The notes below the pieces were generated by a model. That model saw only the letters and a list, made by a program, of their open reading frames with translations, did not search any database and was not told the DNA's origin. The translations under genes were made by a program, and so were the position numbers. Shown here one piece after another: positions 42,805-50,279 of a stretch of DNA of 53,575 bases. The stretch is from positions 1-53,575 of the forward strand of contig NZ_JAAMQJ010000037.1 of NCBI RefSeq assembly GCF_013523125.1, written 5' to 3'. Every line of letters starts with the position of its first letter. Positions within the stretch are counted from its first letter, which is position 1. The stretch is from Pseudomonas entomophila (GTDB lineage: Bacteria > Pseudomonadota > Gammaproteobacteria > Pseudomonadales > Pseudomonadaceae).

Positions 42805-43101
42805 ATGACACCCCAACAACAGCTCGAACTCGAGGCCGCCGCGTTCCGTCGCCTGGTCGAACACCTGCGCAGTCGCACCGACGTGCAGAACATCGACCTG
42901 ATGAGCCTGTCGGGCTTCTGCCGCAACTGCCTGTCGAAATGGTACAAGGCCGCCGCCGACGAACGGCAGCTCGACCTGAGCCTGGACGATGCCCGCGAAG
43001 CGGTGTACGGCATGCCCTATGCCGAATGGAAAGACCGTTACCAGACCGACGCCAGCCCTGCCCAACAGGCGGCCTTCGAACAAGGAAAACCCCGTGACTG
43101 A
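42805..43101 (+). CDS. DUF1244 family protein
   Basis: This 98-residue protein has the family core VQNIDLMSLSGFCRNCLSKW with two cysteines, and YGMPYAEWKDRYQ. The function is unknown. It follows folM by 8 bp and overlaps the HopJ-family gene by 8 bp, so folM-DUF1244-hopJ is one operon. A Shine-Dalgarno AGGAG lies between folM and this ATG. Confidence 0.9.
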   Translation: MTPQQQLELEAAAFRRLVEHLRSRTDVQNIDLMSLSGFCRNCLSKWYKAAADERQLDLSLDDAREAVYGMPYAEWKDRYQTDASPAQQAAFEQGKPRD

Positions 43102-43435
43102 CCTGGCCACCCTGCGCGAGCGCCTGACCACCGGCGAGCACGCCTTCGCCGATACGCTGGCGTTCATCGCCGAACACTACCGCTACACGCCGCAAGCGTT
43201 CGACAACGGCGACGTGCACAACGCCGCTGGGCAGAACGAGGGCTCCTGCAAGACCCTGGGCCTGGCCGTGCTCGAGGGCCTGAGCGACCAGGAAGCCTTG
43301 CTGGCGTTCGGCGAGCATTACCGCAGCGTGCAGGCCACGCCGGACGGTAGCGACCATGCCAACATCCGGGCGCTGATCGCCTACGGTCTGGCTGGCGTCA
43401 CCTTCACCGAACAGCCGCTGCAACGCCTGGCCTGA
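43094..43435 (+). CDS. HopJ type III effector family protein (housekeeping relative)
   Basis: This 113-residue protein matches the HopJ family (HYRYTPQAFDNGDVHNAAGQ, then NEGSCKTLG, then GEHYRSVQATPDG). Despite the family name, non-pathogenic Pseudomonas and many other bacteria carry it, and there is no type III signal or secretion locus here. It starts with GTG inside the end of the DUF1244 gene. The role is unknown. Confidence 0.88.
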   Translation: MTDLATLRERLTTGEHAFADTLAFIAEHYRYTPQAFDNGDVHNAAGQNEGSCKTLGLAVLEGLSDQEALLAFGEHYRSVQATPDGSDHANIRALIAYGLAGVTFTEQPLQRLA

Positions 43436-43451
43436 CACGAGGCTCGCAGAC

Positions 43452-43478
43452 CCTGGCCTGGCGCACGTCCAGGCCAGG
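43452..43478. terminator. Perfect hairpin between convergent genes
   Basis: CCTGGCCTGG and CCAGGCCAGG form a perfect 10-bp stem with a 7-nt loop, between the hopJ-like stop and the stop of the convergent GNAT gene. No T-run. A bidirectional terminator by position. Confidence 0.5.
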
Positions 43479-43484
43479 ATCGCT

Positions 43485-44165
43485 TCACGCCGTGGCCGCG
43501 GCGCGCACGAGCGGCCGGCATAGCTGCTCCAGGCGCGAGCCTTGGTAGGTGGTTTCGCGGAAGAAGCGCCAGTGCCCGAACAGCCCGTACACATGGGTGA
43601 TCCGTCCCATTTCGACATAGCCCATGCGCATGTGCAGACGCATGGCCGGCACGTTGTGGCTTTCGACCACATCGATCGTCGTGGTGCAGCCCTTCTCGCG
43701 CATGCATTCCCACATGGTCAACTGCGCGGTCTGCGACAGGCGCGTGCCGTAGTAACGGCGGATCAGCTCTCCGCTGTGGGCGAAATACTGCCCTGGCGCG
43801 ACCTTGAACGTGCAGCCGTAGTAGTGCTTGTCGTAGTAATCGTCCGTGGTCGACCACATCACGCCCACCACATCGCCGGCTTCGTCTACCCACATGTGAC
43901 CGACATGACCTTGTTCGGCAAACTCGCGCATGACGCCTACACGGTCACCGAAGTGGCGTTCGAACCGGTGGACGTTCTCAGGTGTGATGTCGAGGCGGGT
44001 GAGCGGTGGATGCTCACGCAGTTTGAACCGCTCGATCGGCATGCTCAGGTCACGCTCGGTCCAGATCAGTTCCCAGTGAAAGAACACGTACCGTTCGAAG
44101 GCCGTCTTCAGTGAACGCTTCAGGCCTTTCTGCCTGAGCTTTTGCAGCAGTGCACCCGCTCCCAT
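43485..44165 (-). CDS. GNAT-family N-acetyltransferase
   Basis: This 226-residue protein has a C-terminal GNAT-like domain: VGHMWVDEAGDVVGVMWSTT, then TTTIDVVESHNVPAMRLHMR and MGYVEMGRITHVYGL, the end of the fold (N-P-A-M-R-L-H is the typical last helix). The N-terminal 60 residues are basic and helical. The substrate is unknown. GGGGAT before the ATG supports the start. It is monocistronic. Confidence 0.8.
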   Translation of the reverse strand: MGAGALLQKLRQKGLKRSLKTAFERYVFFHWELIWTERDLSMPIERFKLREHPPLTRLDITPENVHRFERHFGDRVGVMREFAEQGHVGHMWVDEAGDVVGVMWSTTDDYYDKHYYGCTFKVAPGQYFAHSGELIRRYYGTRLSQTAQLTMWECMREKGCTTTIDVVESHNVPAMRLHMRMGYVEMGRITHVYGLFGHWRFFRETTYQGSRLEQLCRPLVRAAATA

Positions 44166-44276
44166 GTATATCCCCTAGCTGATTGAATCGACTTCCCCAG
44201 GAAGCGGTATAGGCCAGAAGTGGGCGGATTGCGCGCGCGAAGCGTGAAATAATTTGTATCAAATAGTTTCAGACCG

Positions 44277-44312
44277 AAAGAAAACCCGCACGCTTTGAAA
44301 GCCGTGCGGGTT
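44277..44312 (-). terminator. Rho-independent terminator of fabV
   Basis: AACCCGCACG and CGTGCGGGTT form a perfect 10-bp stem with a 10-nt loop. On the minus strand it is followed by TTTTCTTTC. It begins 12 bp after the fabV stop. Confidence 0.9.
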
Positions 44313-44323
44313 CGAAGTGAAGC

Positions 44324-45535
44324 TTACAGCGAGATGCAGTCGAACGGTACGTCGGTCGCCACGTCCTGGTCGTAGTCGACATCGGTGCGCTCGAAACCGA
44401 ACAGGTTCAGGAACTCACGCTTGTAACCCGCGTAGTCGGTCAGCTCGAACAGGTTCTCGGTGGTCACCTGCGGCCACAGGGCCTTGCAGGCATTCTGCAC
44501 GTCATCACGCAGTTCCCAGTCGTCCAGGCGCAGGCGGCCTTTCTCGTCGACCTCGCCTGGCTGACCGTCGGTGCGGTACAGGCGGTCGCGGAACATGCGG
44601 TTGAGCTGGTCGCCGGTACCTTCGTGGATGCCCTGCTCCTTCATCACCTTGAAGACCATCGACAGGTACAGCGGCATGACCGGAATGGCCGAACTGGCCT
44701 GGGTCACCACCGACTTGAGCACCGCCACGTTGGCGCCGCCGCCGATGTCGGCAGACAGCTTGGCGTCCAGGCGCTGGGCGGTGTCGTCCAGGTCCTGCTT
44801 GGCCTTGCCCAGGGCGCCGTGCCAGTAGATCGGCCAGGTGATCTCGGTGCCGATGTAGCTGAACGCCACGGTACGGGCCTGCTCGGCCAGCACACCGGCC
44901 TCGGCCAGGGCGTCGATCCACAGCTGCCAGTCCTGACCGCCCATGACGGTGACGGTGTCCTGGATTTCCTGCTCGGAGGCCGGCTCGATCGCGGCCTCGA
45001 TGATGGTGTCCTTGTTGGTGTCGATGGCGGTCGACGTGTATGGCTCGCCGATCGGCTTGAGGGCCGAGCGCACCAGCTCGCCGGTCTTCGGCAGCTTGCG
45101 CACGGGTGAGGCCAGCGAGTAGATCACCAGGTCGACCTTGCCACCCATGTCGCTCTTGATCAGTTCGATGACCTTGGCGCGGGCTTCGTCGGAGAAGGCA
45201 TCGCCATTGATCGACTTGCTGTACAGGCCTTCGGCCTTGGCGAACTTGTCAAAGGCAGCGGCGTTGTACCAGCCGGCGGTGCCAGGCTTGGTCTCGGTGC
45301 CAGGCTTTTCGAAGAACACGCCCAAGGTGTCGGCCTTGAAGCCGAAGGCCGCGGTGATGCGCGCGGCCAGGCCGTAGCCGCTGGAGGCGCCGATCACCAG
45401 GACCTTATTCGGCCCGTCTTCACGAACGCCCAGTGCGCGGGTTGCCTCGATCTGGTCACGAACGTTGAGTTCGCAACCTTTCGGATGGGTCGTGGTGCAG
45501 ATGAAACCGCGGACTTTGGGGTGGATAATGGCCAA
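44324..45535 (-). CDS. fabV: Enoyl-[acyl-carrier-protein] reductase FabV
   Basis: This 403-residue trans-2-enoyl-ACP/CoA reductase uses NADH to reduce enoyl-ACP in fatty-acid elongation. It has LVIGASSGYGLAARI (nucleotide site), and the active-site Tyr-X8-Lys lies in YWHGALGKAK. FabV enzymes resist triclosan. The coding sequence starts with TTG (LAIIHPKVRGFIC aligned to the FabV N-terminus) with GAAGAGGT before it. It is monocistronic with a good terminator. Confidence 0.95.
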   Translation of the reverse strand: MAIIHPKVRGFICTTTHPKGCELNVRDQIEATRALGVREDGPNKVLVIGASSGYGLAARITAAFGFKADTLGVFFEKPGTETKPGTAGWYNAAAFDKFAKAEGLYSKSINGDAFSDEARAKVIELIKSDMGGKVDLVIYSLASPVRKLPKTGELVRSALKPIGEPYTSTAIDTNKDTIIEAAIEPASEQEIQDTVTVMGGQDWQLWIDALAEAGVLAEQARTVAFSYIGTEITWPIYWHGALGKAKQDLDDTAQRLDAKLSADIGGGANVAVLKSVVTQASSAIPVMPLYLSMVFKVMKEQGIHEGTGDQLNRMFRDRLYRTDGQPGEVDEKGRLRLDDWELRDDVQNACKALWPQVTTENLFELTDYAGYKREFLNLFGFERTDVDYDQDVATDVPFDCISL

Positions 45536-45746
45536 CGTCTGTACCTCTTCGGGTGTTTAGTCTGTGAACGACCCCTCGCTGGGCGCGTTCGCGTGATCAG
45601 AGGGTGAGACTACCCCTGCTCCGTAGCCGACACATATTAAGGGGAGATCGACGGGTTTCAAGGCCGACGTCGGTCGGACGCCAGGCGGTGTCCCAGGCGC
45701 AGAGCGCTTGCTGCATTAGAAACGCTCACGATCAAAGCGAATCAAA

Positions 45747-45759
45747 TGAGATGTTCTCA
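45747..45759. promoter_or_regulatory. MetR-like palindrome before the metE fragment
   Basis: TGAG-ATGTT-CTCA resembles the MetR site TGAA-N5-TTCA with two symmetric changes and lies 50 bp before the metE start. It would be the remains of the normal metE control region. Confidence 0.35.
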
Positions 45760-45808
45760 GGCGCCAGTGCGCGGCAGACTGCACGCATCTGACTGGAGAC
45801 CTCGACAC

Positions 45809-46969
45809 ATGGCCGTTGCACACACCCTGGGATCCCCGCGCATCGGGCGCGACCGTGAACTGAAGCGCGCCCAGGAGGCCTTTCGCCAAGGCACGCTCGA
45901 CGAGGCCGGCCTGCGTGCCGTGGGCCGAGCGTTGCGTGCCGCGCATTGGCAGGCGCAGAAAGAGGCCGGCATCGACCTGGTGCCGGTGGGCGACTTCGCC
46001 TGGCACGACCAAGTCCTGACCCATTCCCTGACCTTCGGCGTCATCCCCGCGCACGCTCGCCCCCAGGGCGATGCCACGCCGACGTTGCACACGTTGTTCG
46101 CCATGGCCCACGACGAGGCGGCTGATACCGTCGAGTGCGGGGGTGGACCGGCTCAGGAGATGACCACGTGGTTCGACACCGACTACCTTTACCGGGCGCC
46201 GGTCTTCAGCGTCGACCAGAGCTTCCAGCTGAGCTGGACGCAACTGTTCGAAGAAGTCGACGAAGCCCAGGCCCTGGGCCACACCGTCAAGCCGGTAATC
46301 CTAGGCCCGCTGACCTACCTCTGGCTGGGCAAGGCCCAGGACGAGGCGTTCGACAGGCTGGACCTGGTCGAGCGCCTGCTGCCGCTGTACGATCAGATCT
46401 TCCATCGTCTGGCCGACCAGGGCGTGGAATGGGTGCAGATCGACGAGCCGATCCTGGCCCTGGATCTGCCCCAGGCCTGGAAGAACGCCTACGAGCGCGT
46501 CTACAACCTGCTCCAGCGCGCGCCATTGAAGAAGCTGATCACCACCTACTTCGGGGGTCTGCAGGACAACCTCGGGCTCGCCGCCAACCTGCCGGTCGAA
46601 GGCCTGCACATCGACTTGGTGTGCGCGCCGGAGCAGTATCCGACCCTGCTCGACCGCCTGCCGACCTACAAGACCCTGTCGCTGGGCGTGGTCGATGGTC
46701 GTGACCCGCAAGGTGGCAATCTGGACAAGGCCGCCGAGGTGCTGCGCCATGCGGCCGAACGGCTGGGCGATCGACTGTGGGTAGCGCCGTCGTGCGCCTT
46801 GCTGCACGGCCCCGTGGATCTCGTGTCCGAGCCGGGACGGAATGACGAACCGAAGGCATGGCTGGCCTTGGCGGTACGCAAGTGCCAGGAAGTGGTGTCG
46901 TTGGCCAGGGCCGTCAACGACCCTGGGACGCTCGCCGCCGCAGCACCTGACCTGGCGAAAGCGAGCTGA
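45809..46969 (+). CDS. MetE N-terminal domain only (truncated cobalamin-independent methionine synthase)
   Basis: This 386-residue protein aligns with the N-terminal half of MetE: HTLGSPRIGRDRELKRAQE, GIDLVPVGDFAWHDQVLTHS, ILGPLTYLWLGK, EWVQIDEPILALDLPQAW, and LWVAPSCALLHGPVDL near the end. Full MetE has about 750 residues, with the zinc site (His-Cys-Glu-Cys) and homocysteine binding in the C-terminal half, which is absent; the next gene follows after 52 bp. The break falls in the interdomain linker after RKCQEVVSLARAVND. It cannot be a methionine synthase alone. It is either a pseudogene or a retained stand-alone domain. A GGAG Shine-Dalgarno is intact. Confidence 0.85.
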   Translation: MAVAHTLGSPRIGRDRELKRAQEAFRQGTLDEAGLRAVGRALRAAHWQAQKEAGIDLVPVGDFAWHDQVLTHSLTFGVIPAHARPQGDATPTLHTLFAMAHDEAADTVECGGGPAQEMTTWFDTDYLYRAPVFSVDQSFQLSWTQLFEEVDEAQALGHTVKPVILGPLTYLWLGKAQDEAFDRLDLVERLLPLYDQIFHRLADQGVEWVQIDEPILALDLPQAWKNAYERVYNLLQRAPLKKLITTYFGGLQDNLGLAANLPVEGLHIDLVCAPEQYPTLLDRLPTYKTLSLGVVDGRDPQGGNLDKAAEVLRHAAERLGDRLWVAPSCALLHGPVDLVSEPGRNDEPKAWLALAVRKCQEVVSLARAVNDPGTLAAAAPDLAKAS

Positions 46970-47021
46970 CACACCGGGGTCCTGTACACGACGCCGGGGC
47001 TCGTCGTGCGCAGGGCCAGGC

Positions 47022-47486
47022 TCACGCGGCGTGCTGGGTGCCTTTGAAGTCTTTCTTGTACTGTTCCATCTGCTGACCCAGGGTCTCCAGCTCAGCATCG
47101 GAGAACAACTCGCGCGCCTTGGGGAACATCTCGCTTTCCTCTTCCTCGATGTGGTGCTCGAGTAGCTCCTTCATCACCTTGGCGCGCCCGGAAAACTCCA
47201 CGGTGCCGGTGTCGGTCTTCATCAGGTCCGGCAGCACCAGCGCGTCGACGGTACGGTGCTCTTCCTTGGCCTCGTAGTACATCGTCGCTTCTTCTTTCTT
47301 GCCCGCCTTCTTGAACGCCGGATAGAGGATTTCCTCTTCCAGTTGCGTGTGCAGCTGCAGCTCGTAGTTCAGCTTGCCCAACAACTCGGCACGCTTCTTC
47401 ACGGCGCGTTCGGTGGTCGAGGTCAGGTCGTCCAGCAGCTTTTTCACGGTCTTGTGATCGTTGGTCAGCAGTTCGATGGCGTTCAT
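47022..47486 (-). CDS. Hemerythrin HHE-domain protein
   Basis: This 154-residue four-helix protein of the hemerythrin/HHE type has NDHKTVKKLLDDL, LHTQLEEEILYPAF, EEHRTVDALV and LEHHIEEEESEMFP, giving the His/Glu ligands of a di-iron centre. It is suited to O2, NO or iron sensing or storage. The start at 47486 begins the first helix; upstream in-frame codons are not homologous. Confidence 0.9.
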   Translation of the reverse strand: MNAIELLTNDHKTVKKLLDDLTSTTERAVKKRAELLGKLNYELQLHTQLEEEILYPAFKKAGKKEEATMYYEAKEEHRTVDALVLPDLMKTDTGTVEFSGRAKVMKELLEHHIEEEESEMFPKARELFSDAELETLGQQMEQYKKDFKGTQHAA

Positions 47487-47611
47487 GGAAAACCTCATCA
47501 GGGCCAGGGTTCGGTTCACGGTGTCGCCCAAGGTTGAGTCGAGCGAGCGTGCTGGGTTCAAACCGGTCGATCACTGGAGCAGGGGGGTCGCATCCGTCGA
47601 ATACCCGCCGT

Positions 47612-47632
47612 AAAAAAGCCCGCAGAGCGGGC
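47612..47632 (-). terminator. Rho-independent terminator
   Basis: GCCCGC-AGA-GCGGGC with six A on the plus-strand side gives, on the minus strand, a GC stem followed by TTTTTT. It lies 25 bp after the stop of the small acidic protein gene at 47657. Confidence 0.9.
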
Positions 47633-47656
47633 CAAAGAGCACACGCAATACGGGCG

Positions 47657-47890
47657 TCAACGCGGATCGGGCTGACCGTCGAACTCGGCGTTGTCGGTTT
47701 CTTCGTCCGTCGGCCGTGGGTCGAGCGGCGTGTCGTCGCCGTCGATGGGCCGGTGGTCGTCATCGTCGGGCAACTGTTCCACGCCTGCATCGCGGGAGGG
47801 ATGAACGTCGACGCGGCCTGGGCTCAGCGGGTCGTTCGAACCGGGCAAGGGGTCCACGGGCGGCAGACCTTGCTCATCTGGCGAGGGCAT
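47657..47890 (-). CDS. Small acidic, proline-rich protein of unknown function
   Basis: This 77-residue product is rich in Asp and Pro (PSPDEQGLPPVDPLPGSNDP at the start, then DDDDHRPIDGDDTPLD) and almost certainly disordered. AGGAGA 8 bp before the ATG and a terminator directly after the stop support a real gene. I recognise no family. Confidence 0.65.
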   Translation of the reverse strand: MPSPDEQGLPPVDPLPGSNDPLSPGRVDVHPSRDAGVEQLPDDDDHRPIDGDDTPLDPRPTDEETDNAEFDGQPDPR

Positions 47891-48045
47891 GGCAGTTCTC
47901 CTCTTGGGTGGCAACGCCTATGCTGGTTCGAGGCGCACCTGAGCCGCCGAGTTCGATCCGCGCGCGACCGCCCGTCAGTGCGCCTTCATATCGATGCCCG
48001 CATGCCGATACCCATAGCGAAGAAGCATTGCCATCTGGATGAACC

Positions 48046-49845
48046 ATGGAAGTGACGTATTGCCCGCTGCCGGAGCATGAAGACGCACGGCTGAACATGC
48101 TCAGGGACCTGGAGGCCGAAGCGCGCAGCAAGGAAGACCCGGTCCTGGCCAAGCTCGTGGCGATGACCGCTTCCGTGCTCGAGGTGCCGATCGCCTTCAT
48201 TTCCATCGTCGAGAGCGAGCGCCAGATCTTTCGCGCCCAGATCGGCCTGGCGGTCGAGTCGGCGCCCCGTGACGAGGCGATCTGCGCCTATACCATTCTC
48301 GAACCGTGCCTGCTCGAAGTGCTCGACACCTGGCAGGACGCGCGCTTCGCCACCAATCCCTTGATGGTCGACGACCCGGGGCTGCGCTACTACGCCGGCT
48401 TCCCGATCCTGTCCAGCGAAGGGCTGGGGCTGGGCAGCCTGTGCGTGGCCGACACGCAGCCGCGCGGGGCCATGAACGAAAAGCAGGCGGCGTTTCTCCA
48501 ACACATGGCCGAACTGGTGATGATCCGCTTGAGCAACCTGCGCGCGGCCTCGTACATCGACCCGCCTACCGGGCTGTACAACCGCTCAAAGCTCGAACAG
48601 GACATTGTGCTGTCGATGCGTGCGCAGCGGGCCACGCAGCTGGTGGCCATCGATGTGATTTCGCCCAGGGCGCTGAACGATGTGGTCAAGGCGTTCGGCT
48701 ATACCTTCGCCAGCAACATGATGCTGGCCATCCGCGACCGCTTCCTGACCTTGCTGCCCCCGCGACACGCGCTGTACAAGGTCAGCCCTACCCGCTTCGG
48801 CCTGTTGCTGAAAGAGCCTTGCGACGGACCGGCGCTCTACCAGTTGATCCTCGACCGCTTCAGCCAGCCACTGGTGAACGACGGCATTCCCTTGCACATG
48901 AACATCGGCATCGGCGTCCTGCCCATTGGCCGAGACACGCCCTTCGACCAGGACCACGTGCGTTTGGTGGTCGGCGCCTCCGACAACGCACGCGCCAAGC
49001 GCCTGGGCTGGACGCTCTACCAGTCCGAGATCGACGCCGCGCAACAACGGGCCCTGAACCTGGTGAGCGCCTTGTCGGTCGCCGTCCACTCGGACGACCA
49101 GTTCCGTCTCGACTATCAGCCCAAGGTGTCGTTGCGCGATGGCCACTGCACCGGTGTCGAAGCCTTGCTGCGCTGGACGCACCCGATGCTGGGCGTGATT
49201 TCGCCTGCCGAGTTCATCCCTCTGGCGGAAAAGACCGCGCTCATCGAAACCCTCAGTTGTCTCGTGGCCCGGGCCGCCATCGAACAGGCCAGCGCCTGGC
49301 ACCGGCAAGGCCTGAGCATGCCGATCGCCATCAACCTAGCGGCGTCGGACCTGGAGAACACCCGCCTGGCTGATCTGATCATCGGTCTGCTGGACGAGCA
49401 GGCTCTGCCCCGTGGCTCATTTTCGATCGAACTCACCGAAAGCTCGCTGATGCGTTCGCCCGAGGTGGTGTGCTCGCAGCTGCAACGGCTGCGCCAGGCC
49501 GGCGTACGCATCGCCATCGACGACTTCGGTTCGGGTTACAGCAACTGGATCTACTTGCGGGACCTGCCTGCCGAAGTCATCAAGATCGACCGCACGCTGG
49601 TGCACACTCTCGCCACCGAGGAAAAGGACCAGCGCCTGGTCAAGACGATCATCAACCTGGCCCGCAAGACCGGGTACAAGGTGGTGGTCGAAGGCATCGA
49701 GACCGATATCGAACGCGTGCTGCTGGCCGAATGGGGCTGTGACGAAGGACAGGGCTTCCTGTTCGCCCGGCCCATGCACGCGGATCGGGTGGTGCAGTGG
49801 CTCGAGGCACACGAGCGCGACGTTCGGGCGAAGGCGCAGGTGTAA
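48046..49845 (+). CDS. GAF-degenerate GGDEF-EAL protein, probable c-di-GMP phosphodiesterase
   Basis: This 599-residue cytoplasmic protein has a GAF domain (about 20-165, including RDEAICAYTILEP), a GGDEF-like domain (about 170-330) and an EAL domain (about 340-590). The GGDEF site reads SPTRF (residues 247-251), so no cyclase activity is expected. The EAL domain keeps EALLRW (372), Asn430, ELTES (462), DDFGSG (492), Lys513, Glu549 and Gln569, so it should hydrolyse c-di-GMP. The GAF domain is of the type seen in light- or ligand-sensing proteins (no chromophore Cys identified). Confidence 0.92.
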   Translation: MEVTYCPLPEHEDARLNMLRDLEAEARSKEDPVLAKLVAMTASVLEVPIAFISIVESERQIFRAQIGLAVESAPRDEAICAYTILEPCLLEVLDTWQDARFATNPLMVDDPGLRYYAGFPILSSEGLGLGSLCVADTQPRGAMNEKQAAFLQHMAELVMIRLSNLRAASYIDPPTGLYNRSKLEQDIVLSMRAQRATQLVAIDVISPRALNDVVKAFGYTFASNMMLAIRDRFLTLLPPRHALYKVSPTRFGLLLKEPCDGPALYQLILDRFSQPLVNDGIPLHMNIGIGVLPIGRDTPFDQDHVRLVVGASDNARAKRLGWTLYQSEIDAAQQRALNLVSALSVAVHSDDQFRLDYQPKVSLRDGHCTGVEALLRWTHPMLGVISPAEFIPLAEKTALIETLSCLVARAAIEQASAWHRQGLSMPIAINLAASDLENTRLADLIIGLLDEQALPRGSFSIELTESSLMRSPEVVCSQLQRLRQAGVRIAIDDFGSGYSNWIYLRDLPAEVIKIDRTLVHTLATEEKDQRLVKTIINLARKTGYKVVVEGIETDIERVLLAEWGCDEGQGFLFARPMHADRVVQWLEAHERDVRAKAQV

Positions 49846-50279
49846 AGAGGCGCGGCGCTGCAGGTGTGCGCTTATTGTTGAAACAACAAGCGCTGACGCC
49901 CATGAACAACAAAGCGTTTAACTTATGGAATTTTGTTGTAGGAATTCTTCTACTTTTCCTACGATCTTGTAGTCCCCTTCCCAAATATCGGCTTTTTACA
50001 TTTAAGCGGTTGCAGCGTGCGCGCAGCCTTACTTACGCTTGGCCTGTCGCCGCCTTTACATGACTGCTACTTAAACCCTTCAGGTTGAATGCGGCGACTT
50101 CGTTTAACTGCCGTACATGCGATCACGTTTCCGTTAACAACGACCCTCTTCCAAGTTCGGAACGTGCGCGCCTGCACGTGAATAAACCTGACATCGGTTT
50201 ATCGAGTATCGATCGCCCTCGAGAGAGAGCGGCTTGGCTGCTTATTACCTGAACGACTGACATTGCGCAGGAGCGACGC
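49846..50279. other. AT-richer intergenic region with inverted repeat, upstream of toxin gene
   Basis: This 434-bp stretch has no convincing gene and is lower in GC than the flanks. It contains GTAGGA (49938-49943) and TCCTAC (49957-49962), which can form a stem, and CGCTTATTGTTG/CAACAAGCG near 49870-49895. A GGAG lies 8 bp before the toxin start. The stretch probably holds the toxin promoter and marks the left edge of the island. Confidence 0.5.

Noticed and set aside
43094..43435. HopJ as a sign of a type III secretion system
   Set aside because: The family is widespread in non-pathogens, sits in an operon with folM and DUF1244, and no type III genes are present.
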